DNA from: Lachnospiraceae bacterium
GTDB taxonomy: Bacteria > Bacillota > Clostridia > Lachnospirales > Lachnospiraceae
DNA: 16,653 bases
Assembly: GCA_900770785.1 (NCBI GenBank)
Contig: CAAGLJ010000172.1
Span: 1-16,653 of the forward strand
Direction: 5' to 3'
Notes under the pieces: generated by a model
What the model was told of the DNA's origin: nothing
Seen by the model: the letters and a program-made list of their open reading frames with translations, nothing else
The model's database searches: none
Program-made: the position numbers and the translations under genes
In this document: in pieces, positions 6,499-13,202 of the stretch
Layout of the letters: the number at the start of each line of letters is the position of its first letter
How positions within the stretch are numbered: position 1 is the first letter of the stretch

Positions 6499-7659
6499 AT
6501 GGAGATTAAGCGACTTGCAGGAAAAGCCTGCAAAACAACGAGACCTCTTTGGGAGGAGATTTTTACAGAGGATTCCCCTCAGTTTGTAGATTATTATTAT
6601 GCCAAAAAGGCAGCAGATAACATTGCTTATGTAAGTGGAGAAGAACCCTACGAGGCCATGCTCTTTCGCACCCCTTATCCGGTTCAGATTTACGATAAAA
6701 CTAAGGAATTATCCTATATTGTGGGTGTAGCTACCAAAGAAGAATTTCGCCATAAGGGGAGGATGACGGCACTTCTGATGAAGGCGATGGAGGAAATGTA
6801 TGCAAAGAGGCAGCCTTTTAGCTTTCTCATGCCGGCCAATCCGGCTATTTATGAGCCCTTTGATTTTCGGTATGTATATGAACGGCCACAGTGGAGTTTC
6901 CAGGATAAGCAGTTTCCGATGGAGGTTCTGGAGCCCTTAATGGGAACGAAAAAGACACTCAGGCTGTCCTGGGAGGAATTTACTAAAGCCCCCGATTTAC
7001 AGGCTGCTGGCATGAAGAAGGTAATGCCGATCAAAGAGAACCAAAGCAGAGTTTCCGATTTACAGGCAGGAGAAAAAGACCAGCCGGCTGGTGAGCTTTT
7101 CAGCATGAGGGGATATTGCCAGGAGCCTTTGAAAATCAGGGAAATGGGGACTGCATTAGCGGATTTTGCCAATGCATGGCTTGAGGAGCGGTATCAGATT
7201 TATGTAAAGCGGGATGCAGACTATTATGAACGGCAGCTGTCAGAAATTCAGGCACAAAATGGAGATATCTTTATTCTGAAAAGGGGAGAAAGTTTGGAAG
7301 GCTTTTTTCTTTATGCCAGAGAGGGAGAAGAAATCTTTGTTCAGGAAATGATGGAAAGGCAGCCGGGAAGTTTTTCATTTTTAGAGGAGAAAAAAGAAAA
7401 GAAGCCCGTCATTATGGCCAGAATCATTCATTTGGAAGAAATGATGAAGCTGGTAAAAAGTCCGCATAACCGCACCATTTTGCTTGAGGTTGAGGATCCC
7501 CTTTTACCCCAGAATGATGGCCTCTATCTTTGGGAGCTGACTCCTTTTGGGAGTCGGGTTACCCGCCAGAGAGAGGTTCGGGAGGGGGAAATATTTATGA
7601 CTATTGATGAATTGACCCCACATCTTATCCAGGGTGTTTTTCTTAATGAAATCGTATAA
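6499..7659 (+). CDS. GNAT family N-acetyltransferase, Eis-like
   Basis: 386 residues, the length of the Eis-type acetyltransferases (tandem GNAT folds followed by an SCP2-like C-terminal domain). The acyl-CoA binding segment is GVATKEEFRHKGRM (76-89), carrying the R-x-x-G-x pattern. FSFLMPANPAIYEPFDFRYV (107-126) is typical of this group. The C-terminal third (MARIIHLEEMMKLV, then ending in ELTPHLIQGVFLNEIV) fits the sterol-carrier-like domain. Known Eis proteins acetylate amines such as aminoglycosides and lysines, but the substrate here cannot be inferred. A GAGGGA site lies 11 nt upstream of the ATG. In Bacillus the position between ispF and cysE is held by gltX, so this gene is a lineage-specific occupant. 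Confidence 0.88.
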   Translation: MEIKRLAGKACKTTRPLWEEIFTEDSPQFVDYYYAKKAADNIAYVSGEEPYEAMLFRTPYPVQIYDKTKELSYIVGVATKEEFRHKGRMTALLMKAMEEMYAKRQPFSFLMPANPAIYEPFDFRYVYERPQWSFQDKQFPMEVLEPLMGTKKTLRLSWEEFTKAPDLQAAGMKKVMPIKENQSRVSDLQAGEKDQPAGELFSMRGYCQEPLKIREMGTALADFANAWLEERYQIYVKRDADYYERQLSEIQAQNGDIFILKRGESLEGFFLYAREGEEIFVQEMMERQPGSFSFLEEKKEKKPVIMARIIHLEEMMKLVKSPHNRTILLEVEDPLLPQNDGLYLWELTPFGSRVTRQREVREGEIFMTIDELTPHLIQGVFLNEIV

Positions 7660-7663
7660 AGTA

Positions 7664-7692
7664 TTGACAAAAAAAGAAGATTTGCATATGCT
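7664..7692 (+). promoter_or_regulatory. Promoter of the cysE-cysS T-box operon
   Basis: A consensus -35 TTGACA (7664-7669) is followed by a 17-nt spacer and TATGCT (7687-7692, 4 of 6). It begins 4 bases after the acetyltransferase stop codon. Transcription should start near 7699, about 125 nt before the T-box stem I. Confidence 0.75.
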
Positions 7693-7756
7693 AGAGTATA
7701 CAGAAGCAGCGGAGGCCGGATGCGGTATGGCTGCTGTAAGTATGAAAAAATAAGAG

Positions 7757-7801
7757 GTAACTGTTCAGAAACTGGTAACTGCGAAGGCACTGAACAGTTA
7801 C
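7757..7801. repeat. 12-bp perfect inverted repeat with a third arm in its loop
   Basis: GTAACTGTTCAG (7757-7768) is matched exactly by CTGAACAGTTAC (7790-7801), with a 21-nt loop. The loop holds another GTAACTG (7775-7781) that could pair with CAGTTAC (7795-7801) instead, so two hairpins compete. It lies in the 5' leader between the promoter and the T-box. There is no T run, so it is not a simple terminator. It may be a small dispersed repeat or a regulatory RNA element. Confidence 0.7.
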
Positions 7802-7824
7802 AGTAAAAGTATTAATGATAGAAT

Positions 7825-8050
7825 GGCAGGGAACGAAAAAGTACATTCTGGGGATGTGCCAGAGAGAAGATGTCGTCGGCTGGAAGCATCTTCGACAGAA
7901 GCAGGATGGAAGTGCCTTCGGGAGCCGATTCGGTGAAGGAGAAGTAGCCGGATACGTTTCGCCCGCGTTAAGGGCTTTGAGAGAGGACCGACAGGTCCTT
8001 ACTAGAGTGGAACCGCGGATAACTTCGTCTCTAATGAGATGGAGTTTTTT
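7825..8050 (+). promoter_or_regulatory. Cysteine T-box riboswitch leader
   Basis: The T-box core AGAGTGGAACCGCG (8004-8017) is unmistakable and lies just before a terminator. Stem I is traceable: the 5' specifier-loop motif AGTA (near 7840) is followed by helix CATTCTG (7844-7850) with CAGGATG (7902-7908), and by an apical helix GAAGATG (7866-7872) with CATCTTC (7887-7893). After GGAA on the 3' side comes TGC (7913-7915), a Cys codon, which I take as the specifier. The T-box bases UGGA would pair with a UCCA tRNA end, as expected for tRNA-Cys with discriminator U. Downstream genes are cysE and cysS. Uncharged tRNA-Cys should stabilise the antiterminator and switch on both genes. Confidence 0.93.
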
Positions 8051-8056
8051 CTTTTT
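8021..8056 (+). terminator. T-box-controlled terminator (attenuator) of cysE-cysS
   Basis: AACTTCGTCTC (8021-8031) pairs with GAGATGGAGTT (8036-8046) over 11 bp including two G-U wobbles, with a TAAT loop. It is followed by TTTTTT, C and more T. It directly follows the T-box core, as in other T-box leaders. Confidence 0.9.
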
Positions 8057-8087
8057 TAGAAGAAGAGGTTCATCGCTGTTAGAAAAG

Positions 8088-8160
8088 AATCCTGCCAGAA
8101 ATCAAATTTTCGCAGGATTAAAAAAGGGCAGCTCCTAAGGGGAAATGTTCCGACAGAACA
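8088..8160 (+). other. Two hairpins between the T-box terminator and cysE
   Basis: AATCCTGC (8088-8095) and GCAGGATT (8112-8119) form a perfect 8-bp inverted repeat with a 16-nt loop. TGTTC (8146-8150) and GAACA (8156-8160) form a small hairpin that directly abuts the GGAGG of cysE (8161-8165). They may affect translation or stability of the read-through mRNA. No function is established. Confidence 0.45.
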
Positions 8161-8172
8161 GGAGGTGATGAT

Positions 8173-8862
8173 ATGGGGATGATTAAACACATCAGAGAAG
8201 AAATTGAGCTGATTAGAGAACGGGATGCGGCTATTCATTCATCATGGGAGGTTTTTCTGTATCCCAGCTTTAAGGTGATGCTTCACTATCGCCTGGCTCA
8301 TAAATTATATTTGAAAAAGCATTATTTTCTTGCCAGATGGATTTCCCAGCGGGCAGTCAGAAAAACCGGAATTGAGATTCATCCGGGGGCACAGATAGGA
8401 AAGGGACTTTTTATTGATCATGGAAACGGCGTGATTATTGGAGAAACCACCATTATTGGGGATAATTGTACTTTGTATCAGGGAGTAACTCTCGGAGGAA
8501 CCGGTAAGGAGCAGGGGAAACGGCATCCTACCCTGGGCAATAATGTAATGGTCAGTGCCGGGGCGAAAGTACTGGGCTCCTTTACCATAGGAGACAATTC
8601 CAAAATCGGTGCAGGAAGCGTAGTGCTGTCAGAGGTTCCTCCAAACTCTACCGTAGTCGGTGTTCCGGGGAGGGTGGTTAAACGAAACAACATGGCCTAT
8701 CCCCAGGAAACAATGGATCAGGATCTGCCTGACCCGGTTAAGGAGGATATCAGTAATCTGCAGCATGCGGACAGTGTGCTGACCAACCGTCTGCTGGAGC
8801 TGGAGGAGGAAGTAAGACGGTTAAAACGCAAACAGGGACAGGAAGCACAGAATAGAGAATAG
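8173..8862 (+). CDS. cysE: Serine O-acetyltransferase
   Basis: Makes O-acetylserine from serine and acetyl-CoA, the committed step of cysteine synthesis. 229 residues, the shorter Gram-positive/EpsC-like form. Left-handed beta-helix hexapeptide repeats run from about 66 to 165 (IEIHPGAQIGKG, VIIGETTIIGDNCTLYQGVTLGGTG, IGDNSKIGAGSVVL). D82 and catalytic H83 sit in FIDHGNG. A charged coiled coil (about 195-225) ends the protein. The ATG has GGAGGTGAT beginning at 8161, an ideal site. It is the first gene under the cysteine T-box and is followed immediately by cysS. Feedback inhibition by cysteine is expected from the family, in addition to T-box control. Confidence 0.96.
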   Translation: MGMIKHIREEIELIRERDAAIHSSWEVFLYPSFKVMLHYRLAHKLYLKKHYFLARWISQRAVRKTGIEIHPGAQIGKGLFIDHGNGVIIGETTIIGDNCTLYQGVTLGGTGKEQGKRHPTLGNNVMVSAGAKVLGSFTIGDNSKIGAGSVVLSEVPPNSTVVGVPGRVVKRNNMAYPQETMDQDLPDPVKEDISNLQHADSVLTNRLLELEEEVRRLKRKQGQEAQNRE

Positions 8863-8875
8863 AATGGAGAAAAGC

Positions 8876-10285
8876 ATGAAGATTTACAACACATTGACCA
8901 GGCAAAAAGAAGAGTTCGTTCCTTTGGAAGAAGGAAAGGTAAAGATGTATGTCTGCGGGCCTACCGTATACAATCTGATTCATATCGGGAACGCCCGCCC
9001 CATGATTGTATTTGATACGGTAAGAAGATATATGGAATACAAGGGGCTGGAAGTAAATTTCGTTTCCAATTTCACCGATGTGGACGATAAAATTATTAAA
9101 AAAGCAGTGGAAGAGGGAGTAGAGGCAGAGGTGATTTCCGAGCGTTATATTGCGGAATGTAAAAAAGATATGGAAGGCTTAAACGTTAAGCCTGCCACCA
9201 CCCATCCGTTGGCTACCAGAGAGATTGACGGAATGGTGGATATGATTTCCAACTTGATACAGAAGCACCATGCTTATCCGGCAGCCGATGGTACCGTATA
9301 CTATCGAACCAGGAGCTTTAAGGGATACGGCAAACTTTCCCATAAAAATCTGGATGATTTGCGGGGAGGGAACCGTTCTCTGCTGGTATCTGGTGAGGAT
9401 CAGAAGGAAGATCCTCTGGATTTTGTACTCTGGAAGCCCAGAAAAGCAGGTGAGCCTGCATGGCACTCACCCTGGTGCGATGGTCGTCCTGGCTGGCATA
9501 TTGAGTGCAGTGTAATGAGCAGAAAATATCTGGGTGAGGAAATCGACATTCATGCCGGTGGAGAGGATCTGGTTTTTCCCCATCATGAAAATGAAATTGC
9601 CCAGTCTGAGGCGGCTAACGGAAAAACCTTTGCCCGCTACTGGATGCACAACGCCTTTTTAAATATTGACAATAAAAAAATGTCCAAATCAGCAGGAAAC
9701 TTTTTTACCGTAAGGGATATCAGCGAAAAATATGATCTTCAGGTACTCCGTTTCTTCATGCTTTCCGCCCATTACAGAAGCCCGCTGAATTTCTCTGCGG
9801 ACTTGATGGAGGCAGCAAAAAATGGTTTGGAGAGAATAAAAACCGCAGCAGAAAGATTGCGTGATTTACAAAAAAAGGCAGTGGCTCTTGAATTGACTGA
9901 GAAGGAGCAGACCTCGCTGGAGGAGGCAAAAGCCTTCCTGAACAAATTTGAAGAGGCTATGGAGGATGATTTTAATACCGCAGATGCCATTGCAGCCATT
10001 TTTGAGCTGGTTAAATTTGCCAATACCAATGCAGGAAGTGACAGCTCCAGAGCGTATGCAGAAGCGATTTATCAGGAATTGAAAGAGATGTCTGATATCT
10101 GTGGACTGATTTTGGAAACCAGAGAAGAAATTCTGGATGCGGATATTGAGGCATTAATCCAGGAAAGACAGGATGCCAGAAAGGCAAAGAATTTTGCCAG
10201 GGCAGATGAAATCCGTAATCAGCTTCTGAGTCAGGGAATCGTTTTGGAGGATACCCGAGAAGGAGTAAAATGGAAGAGAGCCTGA
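8876..10285 (+). CDS. cysS: Cysteinyl-tRNA synthetase
   Basis: Charges tRNA-Cys with cysteine in the cytoplasm. A class I synthetase with HIGN (36-39, the HIGH motif) after YVCGPTVYNL, and KMSKS (268-272). Zinc ligands expected from the E. coli enzyme are all present: C27, C211 (GWHIECS), H236 and E240 (FPHHENE). 469 residues from ATG 8876, chosen because GGAGA (8866-8870) lies 5 nt upstream. The in-frame ATG at 8864 would start 2 bases after the cysE stop but has only a weak site. The gene is co-transcribed with cysE under the T-box, and mrnC starts 4 bases after its stop. Confidence 0.97.
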   Translation: MKIYNTLTRQKEEFVPLEEGKVKMYVCGPTVYNLIHIGNARPMIVFDTVRRYMEYKGLEVNFVSNFTDVDDKIIKKAVEEGVEAEVISERYIAECKKDMEGLNVKPATTHPLATREIDGMVDMISNLIQKHHAYPAADGTVYYRTRSFKGYGKLSHKNLDDLRGGNRSLLVSGEDQKEDPLDFVLWKPRKAGEPAWHSPWCDGRPGWHIECSVMSRKYLGEEIDIHAGGEDLVFPHHENEIAQSEAANGKTFARYWMHNAFLNIDNKKMSKSAGNFFTVRDISEKYDLQVLRFFMLSAHYRSPLNFSADLMEAAKNGLERIKTAAERLRDLQKKAVALELTEKEQTSLEEAKAFLNKFEEAMEDDFNTADAIAAIFELVKFANTNAGSDSSRAYAEAIYQELKEMSDICGLILETREEILDADIEALIQERQDARKAKNFARADEIRNQLLSQGIVLEDTREGVKWKRA

Positions 10286-10289
10286 AAAA

Positions 10290-10730
10290 ATGGAAAAAGA
10301 AATAAGCCTGCTGGAAAGACTTAATCAGGAATTTTCCTGTAAGGAAGTGGATATTCGCGGAATCAGCCCCCTGAATCTGGCCTTTGTAGGAGACGGAATT
10401 TTTGATTTGATGATCCGTTCACTTCTGGTGGAACGGGCCAATCGTCCGGCACATGAACTTCATAAGAAAAAAAGTGAAATCGTTAAGGCGACGACCCAGG
10501 CACGTATGGGGGAGGCAGTGGAGAGCATACTCACTGAAGAAGAACTGTGGGTATATCGCCGGGGCAGGAATGCCAAGTCCGGAACATCGGCCAAGAACGC
10601 CAGTATAGTAGATTATCGTAAGGCTACCGGACTGGAAGCGTTGATGGGGTATCTTTATCTAACCGGGCAGCAGGAGAGGATGATTGGGCTGTTAAAGCTG
10701 GGATTGAAGAAGCTGGAAATTTCCCTTTAG
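10290..10730 (+). CDS. mrnC: Mini-ribonuclease III
   Basis: A homodimeric RNase III-like enzyme lacking the double-stranded RNA-binding domain. In Bacillus it trims the 3' and 5' ends of 23S rRNA. 146 residues, the family's length. The RNase III signature appears as LAFVGDGIFDLMIR (30-43) with the acidic residue D35. NAKSGTSAKNASIVDYRKATGLEALMGYLYL (about 93-125) is the conserved second half with the E of LEALMG. It begins 4 bases after cysS, without a strong ribosome site (GGAAGAGAG, about 10 nt away), which suggests translational coupling. It lies between cysS and rlmB, as in Bacillus. Confidence 0.95.
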   Translation: MEKEISLLERLNQEFSCKEVDIRGISPLNLAFVGDGIFDLMIRSLLVERANRPAHELHKKKSEIVKATTQARMGEAVESILTEEELWVYRRGRNAKSGTSAKNASIVDYRKATGLEALMGYLYLTGQQERMIGLLKLGLKKLEISL

Positions 10731-10824
10731 ACCAGCTGCAAAAGAGAGGCTGTCTGCCACTTTTGGCTTAGAGTGAAGGGATACTTCACCCGGCCTGAAA
10801 ATTAGACAAGGAAAAGAGGAAAGT

Positions 10825-11571
10825 ATGGGATTTCAGGAAACAACCATAGAAGGAAGAAACGCGGTTATTGAGGCGTTGCGGTCAGGGAAGACGATGGATA
10901 AGCTATATCTTTTGGAGGACTGCCAGGATGGGCCGATGATGACTCTGAAACGGGAAGCCAGGAAAAGAGATGTATATGTAAAATATGTAACGAAGGAGAG
11001 GCTGGATCAGCTATCTGCCACGGGCAAACATCAGGGAGCGATTGCCATTACAGCGGCCTATGAGTATGCACAGGTAGAGGATATACTGGCATTGGCAAGA
11101 AAAAAGAAAGAAGCTCCCTTCCTTTTTTTGTTGGATGGAATTGAAGATCCCCACAATCTGGGAGCGATTATCCGTACAGCTAATCTGGCCGGGGCCCATG
11201 GGGTGATTATTCCCAAAAACCGGGCGGTGGGCTTGACGGCAACGGTAGCTCGTACCTCTGCGGGGGCAGTTAATTATACACCTGTAGCAAGGGTGACTAA
11301 TCTGGCAAAAACCATTGAAGAGCTGAAAAAGGAAGGCCTTTGGTTTGTTTGTGCGGATATGGGCGGTGAAACCATGTACAGGCTGGATTTAACGGGGCCT
11401 ATAGGCCTGGTTATTGGCAATGAAGGAGAAGGGGTAGGACGTCTGATTAAGGAAAAATGTGACTATACGGCGTCTATTCCCATGAAAGGGGATATTGACT
11501 CTCTGAATGCTTCCGTTGCTGCCGGAGTCCTTGCCTTTGAAATTGTACGCCAGCGACTGGCAAAACAGTAA
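10825..11571 (+). CDS. rlmB: 23S rRNA (guanosine-2'-O-)-methyltransferase, RlmB/TrmH family
   Basis: A SPOUT-class, SAM-dependent methyltransferase that modifies a guanosine in domain V of 23S rRNA (G2251 in E. coli). 248 residues, the usual length. An N-terminal substrate-binding domain (about 5-80) begins with TTIEGRNAVIEALRSGK. The knotted catalytic domain has motif 1 NLGAIIRT (111-118), motif 2 GLVIGNEGEGVG (194-205) and motif 3 IPMKGDIDSLNASVAAG (218-234). GAGGAAAG lies just before the ATG. The 94-base gap after mrnC holds a small hairpin (GTGAAG/CTTCAC, 10773-10789) but no terminator, so the operon probably continues. The yacP/rae1 gene that follows rlmB in Bacillus is absent here. Confidence 0.94.
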   Translation: MGFQETTIEGRNAVIEALRSGKTMDKLYLLEDCQDGPMMTLKREARKRDVYVKYVTKERLDQLSATGKHQGAIAITAAYEYAQVEDILALARKKKEAPFLFLLDGIEDPHNLGAIIRTANLAGAHGVIIPKNRAVGLTATVARTSAGAVNYTPVARVTNLAKTIEELKKEGLWFVCADMGGETMYRLDLTGPIGLVIGNEGEGVGRLIKEKCDYTASIPMKGDIDSLNASVAAGVLAFEIVRQRLAKQ

Positions 11572-11621
11572 GACTTTTCAAAAGAAGCGTAAGACAGGTT
11601 TGGACTGAAAATGGAGTGGGT

Positions 11622-12272
11622 ATGGAAATAAAAATGCCTTTTCAGAAAAGAGATGGAGAAATTTCGGATGAAGAATTAATCCTTCGTTATCGCGATGGTG
11701 AGGAAGGAATTATTGACATTATTATGGAAAAATACAAGAATCTGGTAAGAAAAAAAGCGGGTTCCATGTATATTCTGGGCGGAGACCGGGACGATTTGAT
11801 TCAGGAAGGAATGATTGGTCTTTTTAAAGCCGTAAGAGATTATGATACAGGGAGGGATGTGAGCTTTTTTACCTTTGCCGATTTGTGTATTTCCCGGCAA
11901 ATGTACACCGCGGTGCAGGCATCCAGCAGGCAGAAGCATTTTCCATTAAATACCTACATCTCTCTCTACGGCAGATACATGAAGAATGAGAAGGTGGAGG
12001 AAGGAGAGGAGCTACTGGGGGCTCTTGCAGGCGGACAGGGAAAGGATCCGGAGGAAATGTTTTTAGAGCAGGAGAGGGTAGAGTGGATAGAGGCCGCTAT
12101 TGCGAAAGAGCTGAGTCCTTTTGAAAAGCAGGTTCTGGATCTGTATATTACCGGTATGACCTATACGGAAATTGCCAAGGTCCTGGGAAGGGATGAAAAG
12201 TCTACGGACAATGCCCTGCAAAGGATTCGGACGAAGCTTCGCCGGGTACTGAAAATGAAGGGGGAGAATTAA
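11622..12272 (+). CDS. sigH: RNA polymerase sigma-H factor (SigH/sigma-30 family)
   Basis: A stage 0 sigma factor that directs transition-state and early sporulation genes in Bacillus and clostridia. About 216 residues. Region 2 runs from about 14 to 95: DEELILRYRDGEEG, YKNLVRKKAGSMYILGGDRD, DLIQEGMIGLFKAVRDYD, then SFFTFADLCISRQM. Region 4 with its helix-turn-helix is near the end (LSPFEKQVLDLYITGMTYTEIAKVL, then DNALQRIRTKLRRVL). The ATG used has GGAG about 5 nt upstream; an in-frame GTG six bases earlier would overlap that site. It is the last gene of the cysE-cysS-mrnC-rlmB block, 50 bases after rlmB, as in Bacillus minus yacP. Its presence suggests a spore-forming ancestry, though sigH persists in some non-sporulating lineages. 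Confidence 0.9.
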   Translation: MEIKMPFQKRDGEISDEELILRYRDGEEGIIDIIMEKYKNLVRKKAGSMYILGGDRDDLIQEGMIGLFKAVRDYDTGRDVSFFTFADLCISRQMYTAVQASSRQKHFPLNTYISLYGRYMKNEKVEEGEELLGALAGGQGKDPEEMFLEQERVEWIEAAIAKELSPFEKQVLDLYITGMTYTEIAKVLGRDEKSTDNALQRIRTKLRRVLKMKGEN

Positions 12273-12305
12273 GGAATAATATTTTTAATAAATATAAAAA
12301 TCTAG

Positions 12306-12334
12306 TTGACAGCCTGTCCCCTTTATGGTAAGAT
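12306..12334 (+). promoter_or_regulatory. Promoter of tRNA-Thr
   Basis: A consensus -35 TTGACA (12306-12311), a 17-nt spacer, then TAAGAT (12329-12334), preceded by TGG, which gives an extended -10. An AT-rich tract (12279-12300) just upstream could act as an UP element. The start should fall near 12341, giving a leader of about 23 nt. Confidence 0.85.
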
Positions 12335-12363
12335 GATTTTCGTCGGTGAGTTATCACCAATGT

Positions 12364-12436
12364 GCTGCTATAGCACAGTCGGTAGTGCGCAACATTGGTA
12401 GTGTTGAGGTCACCGGTTCGATTCCGGTTAGCAGCT
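12364..12436 (+). tRNA. tRNA-Thr (anticodon GGU)
   Basis: A complete 73-nt cloverleaf. Acceptor stem GCTGCTA/TAGCAGC (12364-12370 and 12429-12435) with discriminator T12436. D arm GCAC-AGTCGGTA-GTGC. Anticodon stem CAACA/TGTTG with loop TTGGTAG, so the anticodon is GGT (12397-12399), reading ACC and ACU. Variable loop AGGTC. T arm ACCGG-TTCGATT-CCGGT. The 3' CCA is not encoded and must be added by the CCA enzyme. It is a free-standing single tRNA gene with its own promoter and terminators, placed just after sigH. Confidence 0.96.
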
Positions 12437-12444
12437 TTAGAAAG

Positions 12445-12468
12445 AACCCCTGAGTAATCAGGGGTTTT
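12445..12468 (+). terminator. First terminator of tRNA-Thr
   Basis: AACCCCTGA (12445-12453) and TCAGGGGTT (12458-12466) form a perfect 9-bp stem with a GTAA loop, ending in a short T4 run (12465-12468). Confidence 0.85.
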
Positions 12469-12485
12469 AGATTATAGATAAAGTA

Positions 12486-12524
12486 GACTGTTACGAGGGC
12501 AAGAAGCCGGTAACAGTCTTTTTT
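12486..12524 (+). terminator. Second, tandem terminator after tRNA-Thr
   Basis: GACTGTTAC (12486-12494) and GTAACAGTC (12510-12518) pair perfectly, with an inner GGC/GCC stem in the loop, and are followed by TTTTTT (12519-12524). It backs up the first terminator and insulates the zinc-ribbon gene. Confidence 0.85.
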
Positions 12525-12610
12525 GTACAATCAATTTTTTGTTCTTTCTGAGCCAATTCCGATGAAAAACAAAGCGAGAGAAAGACCTGTTGAAAAATAG
12601 GCAGGATGAG

Positions 12611-12639
12611 TTGAAAAAACAGAAAAATACTATTATAAT
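12611..12639 (+). promoter_or_regulatory. Sigma-A promoter of the zinc-ribbon gene
   Basis: TTGAAA (12611-12616), an exact 17-nt spacer, then a perfect TATAAT (12634-12639). The start should fall near 12646, giving a short leader of about 34 nt. Because the promoter lies here, the in-frame upstream ATG at 12590 cannot be the translation start. Confidence 0.85.
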
Positions 12640-12654
12640 TAGTATAACAACTAA
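12639..12654. promoter_or_regulatory. Operator-like dyad at the zinc-ribbon gene start site
   Basis: TTAGT (12639-12643), 6 nt, ACTAA (12650-12654). The dyad overlaps the last base of the -10 box and the predicted transcription start, a typical place for a repressor site. No known regulator is recognised and the arms are short. Confidence 0.35.
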
Positions 12655-12679
12655 CGAGAAACGAAAGGGAGGATATATT

Positions 12680-13117
12680 ATGGCATTTTTTGAAAATTTA
12701 ACCGAAGCGTTAAGCAGCAAGGGAAAAGAAGCAGCAGAAGCAGCGAAGAGAGTTGCCGAGATTGCTAATCTGAAAAGCCAGATTGGTACTATTAATGTGG
12801 AAATCAAAAAAAATTACCGTAAAATCGGTGAGGCTTACTACGATGCCTATAAGGATTCAGAAGTAGTCTGTGAATTTGAAGAAAATGTCCAGTCTATCCG
12901 TGATGCAAAGAGGGCCGTTGCAGAGCTGGAGAAGAAGATTCGGGATTTAAAGGGTGACATAAAGTGTGAAAAATGTGAAAGCCTTATCCCGGCAGACAGT
13001 AACTTTTGCCCTAAATGCGGAGCAAAGGTAGAGCCGGATTTTTTTGACAGCGAAGACGAAGATAAGGATGAGTATACGGAGGATTTTATCGTTCCTGAAG
13101 AAGAAGGGGAAGAATAA
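12680..13117 (+). CDS. Zinc-ribbon protein with N-terminal coiled coil
   Basis: 145 residues from ATG 12680, with GGGAGG (12667-12672) 7 nt upstream. Residues about 1-95 are helical and charged, heptad-like, with no membrane segment: MAFFENLTEALSSKGKEAAE, then KNYRKIGEAYYDAYKD, then RDAKRAVAELEKKIRDLKGD. A CxxC...CxxC zinc ribbon follows (CEKCESLIPADSNFCPKCG), and the protein ends in a very acidic tail (DSEDEDKDEYTEDF...EEEGEE). Small zinc-ribbon proteins of this layout are common in Lachnospiraceae and uncharacterised. Cytoplasmic location is inferred. It is monocistronic, with its own consensus promoter and the terminator at 13146. Confidence 0.85.
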   Translation: MAFFENLTEALSSKGKEAAEAAKRVAEIANLKSQIGTINVEIKKNYRKIGEAYYDAYKDSEVVCEFEENVQSIRDAKRAVAELEKKIRDLKGDIKCEKCESLIPADSNFCPKCGAKVEPDFFDSEDEDKDEYTEDFIVPEEEGEE

Positions 13118-13145
13118 AGAATATCGGCTATTATATCAGTTACAG

Positions 13146-13177
13146 ACTGCCACAGCTAAATTGCGTGGCAGTTTTTT
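13146..13177 (+). terminator. Terminator of the zinc-ribbon gene
   Basis: ACTGCCAC (13146-13153) and GTGGCAGT (13165-13172) form an 8-bp stem with an 11-nt loop, followed by TTTTTT (13172-13177). Confidence 0.88.
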
Positions 13178-13202
13178 GATTAAGGTAATGGGAAACAGAT
13201 AG

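Noticed and set aside
7815..8138. 107-codon + strand open frame upstream of cysE
   Set aside because: It runs through the T-box stem I, T-box core and terminator. The RNA element explains the sequence and the translation resembles nothing.
12590..12679. N-terminal extension of the zinc-ribbon protein to ATG 12590
   Set aside because: The consensus promoter (12611-12639) lies inside this extension, and the strong GGGAGG site serves ATG 12680.
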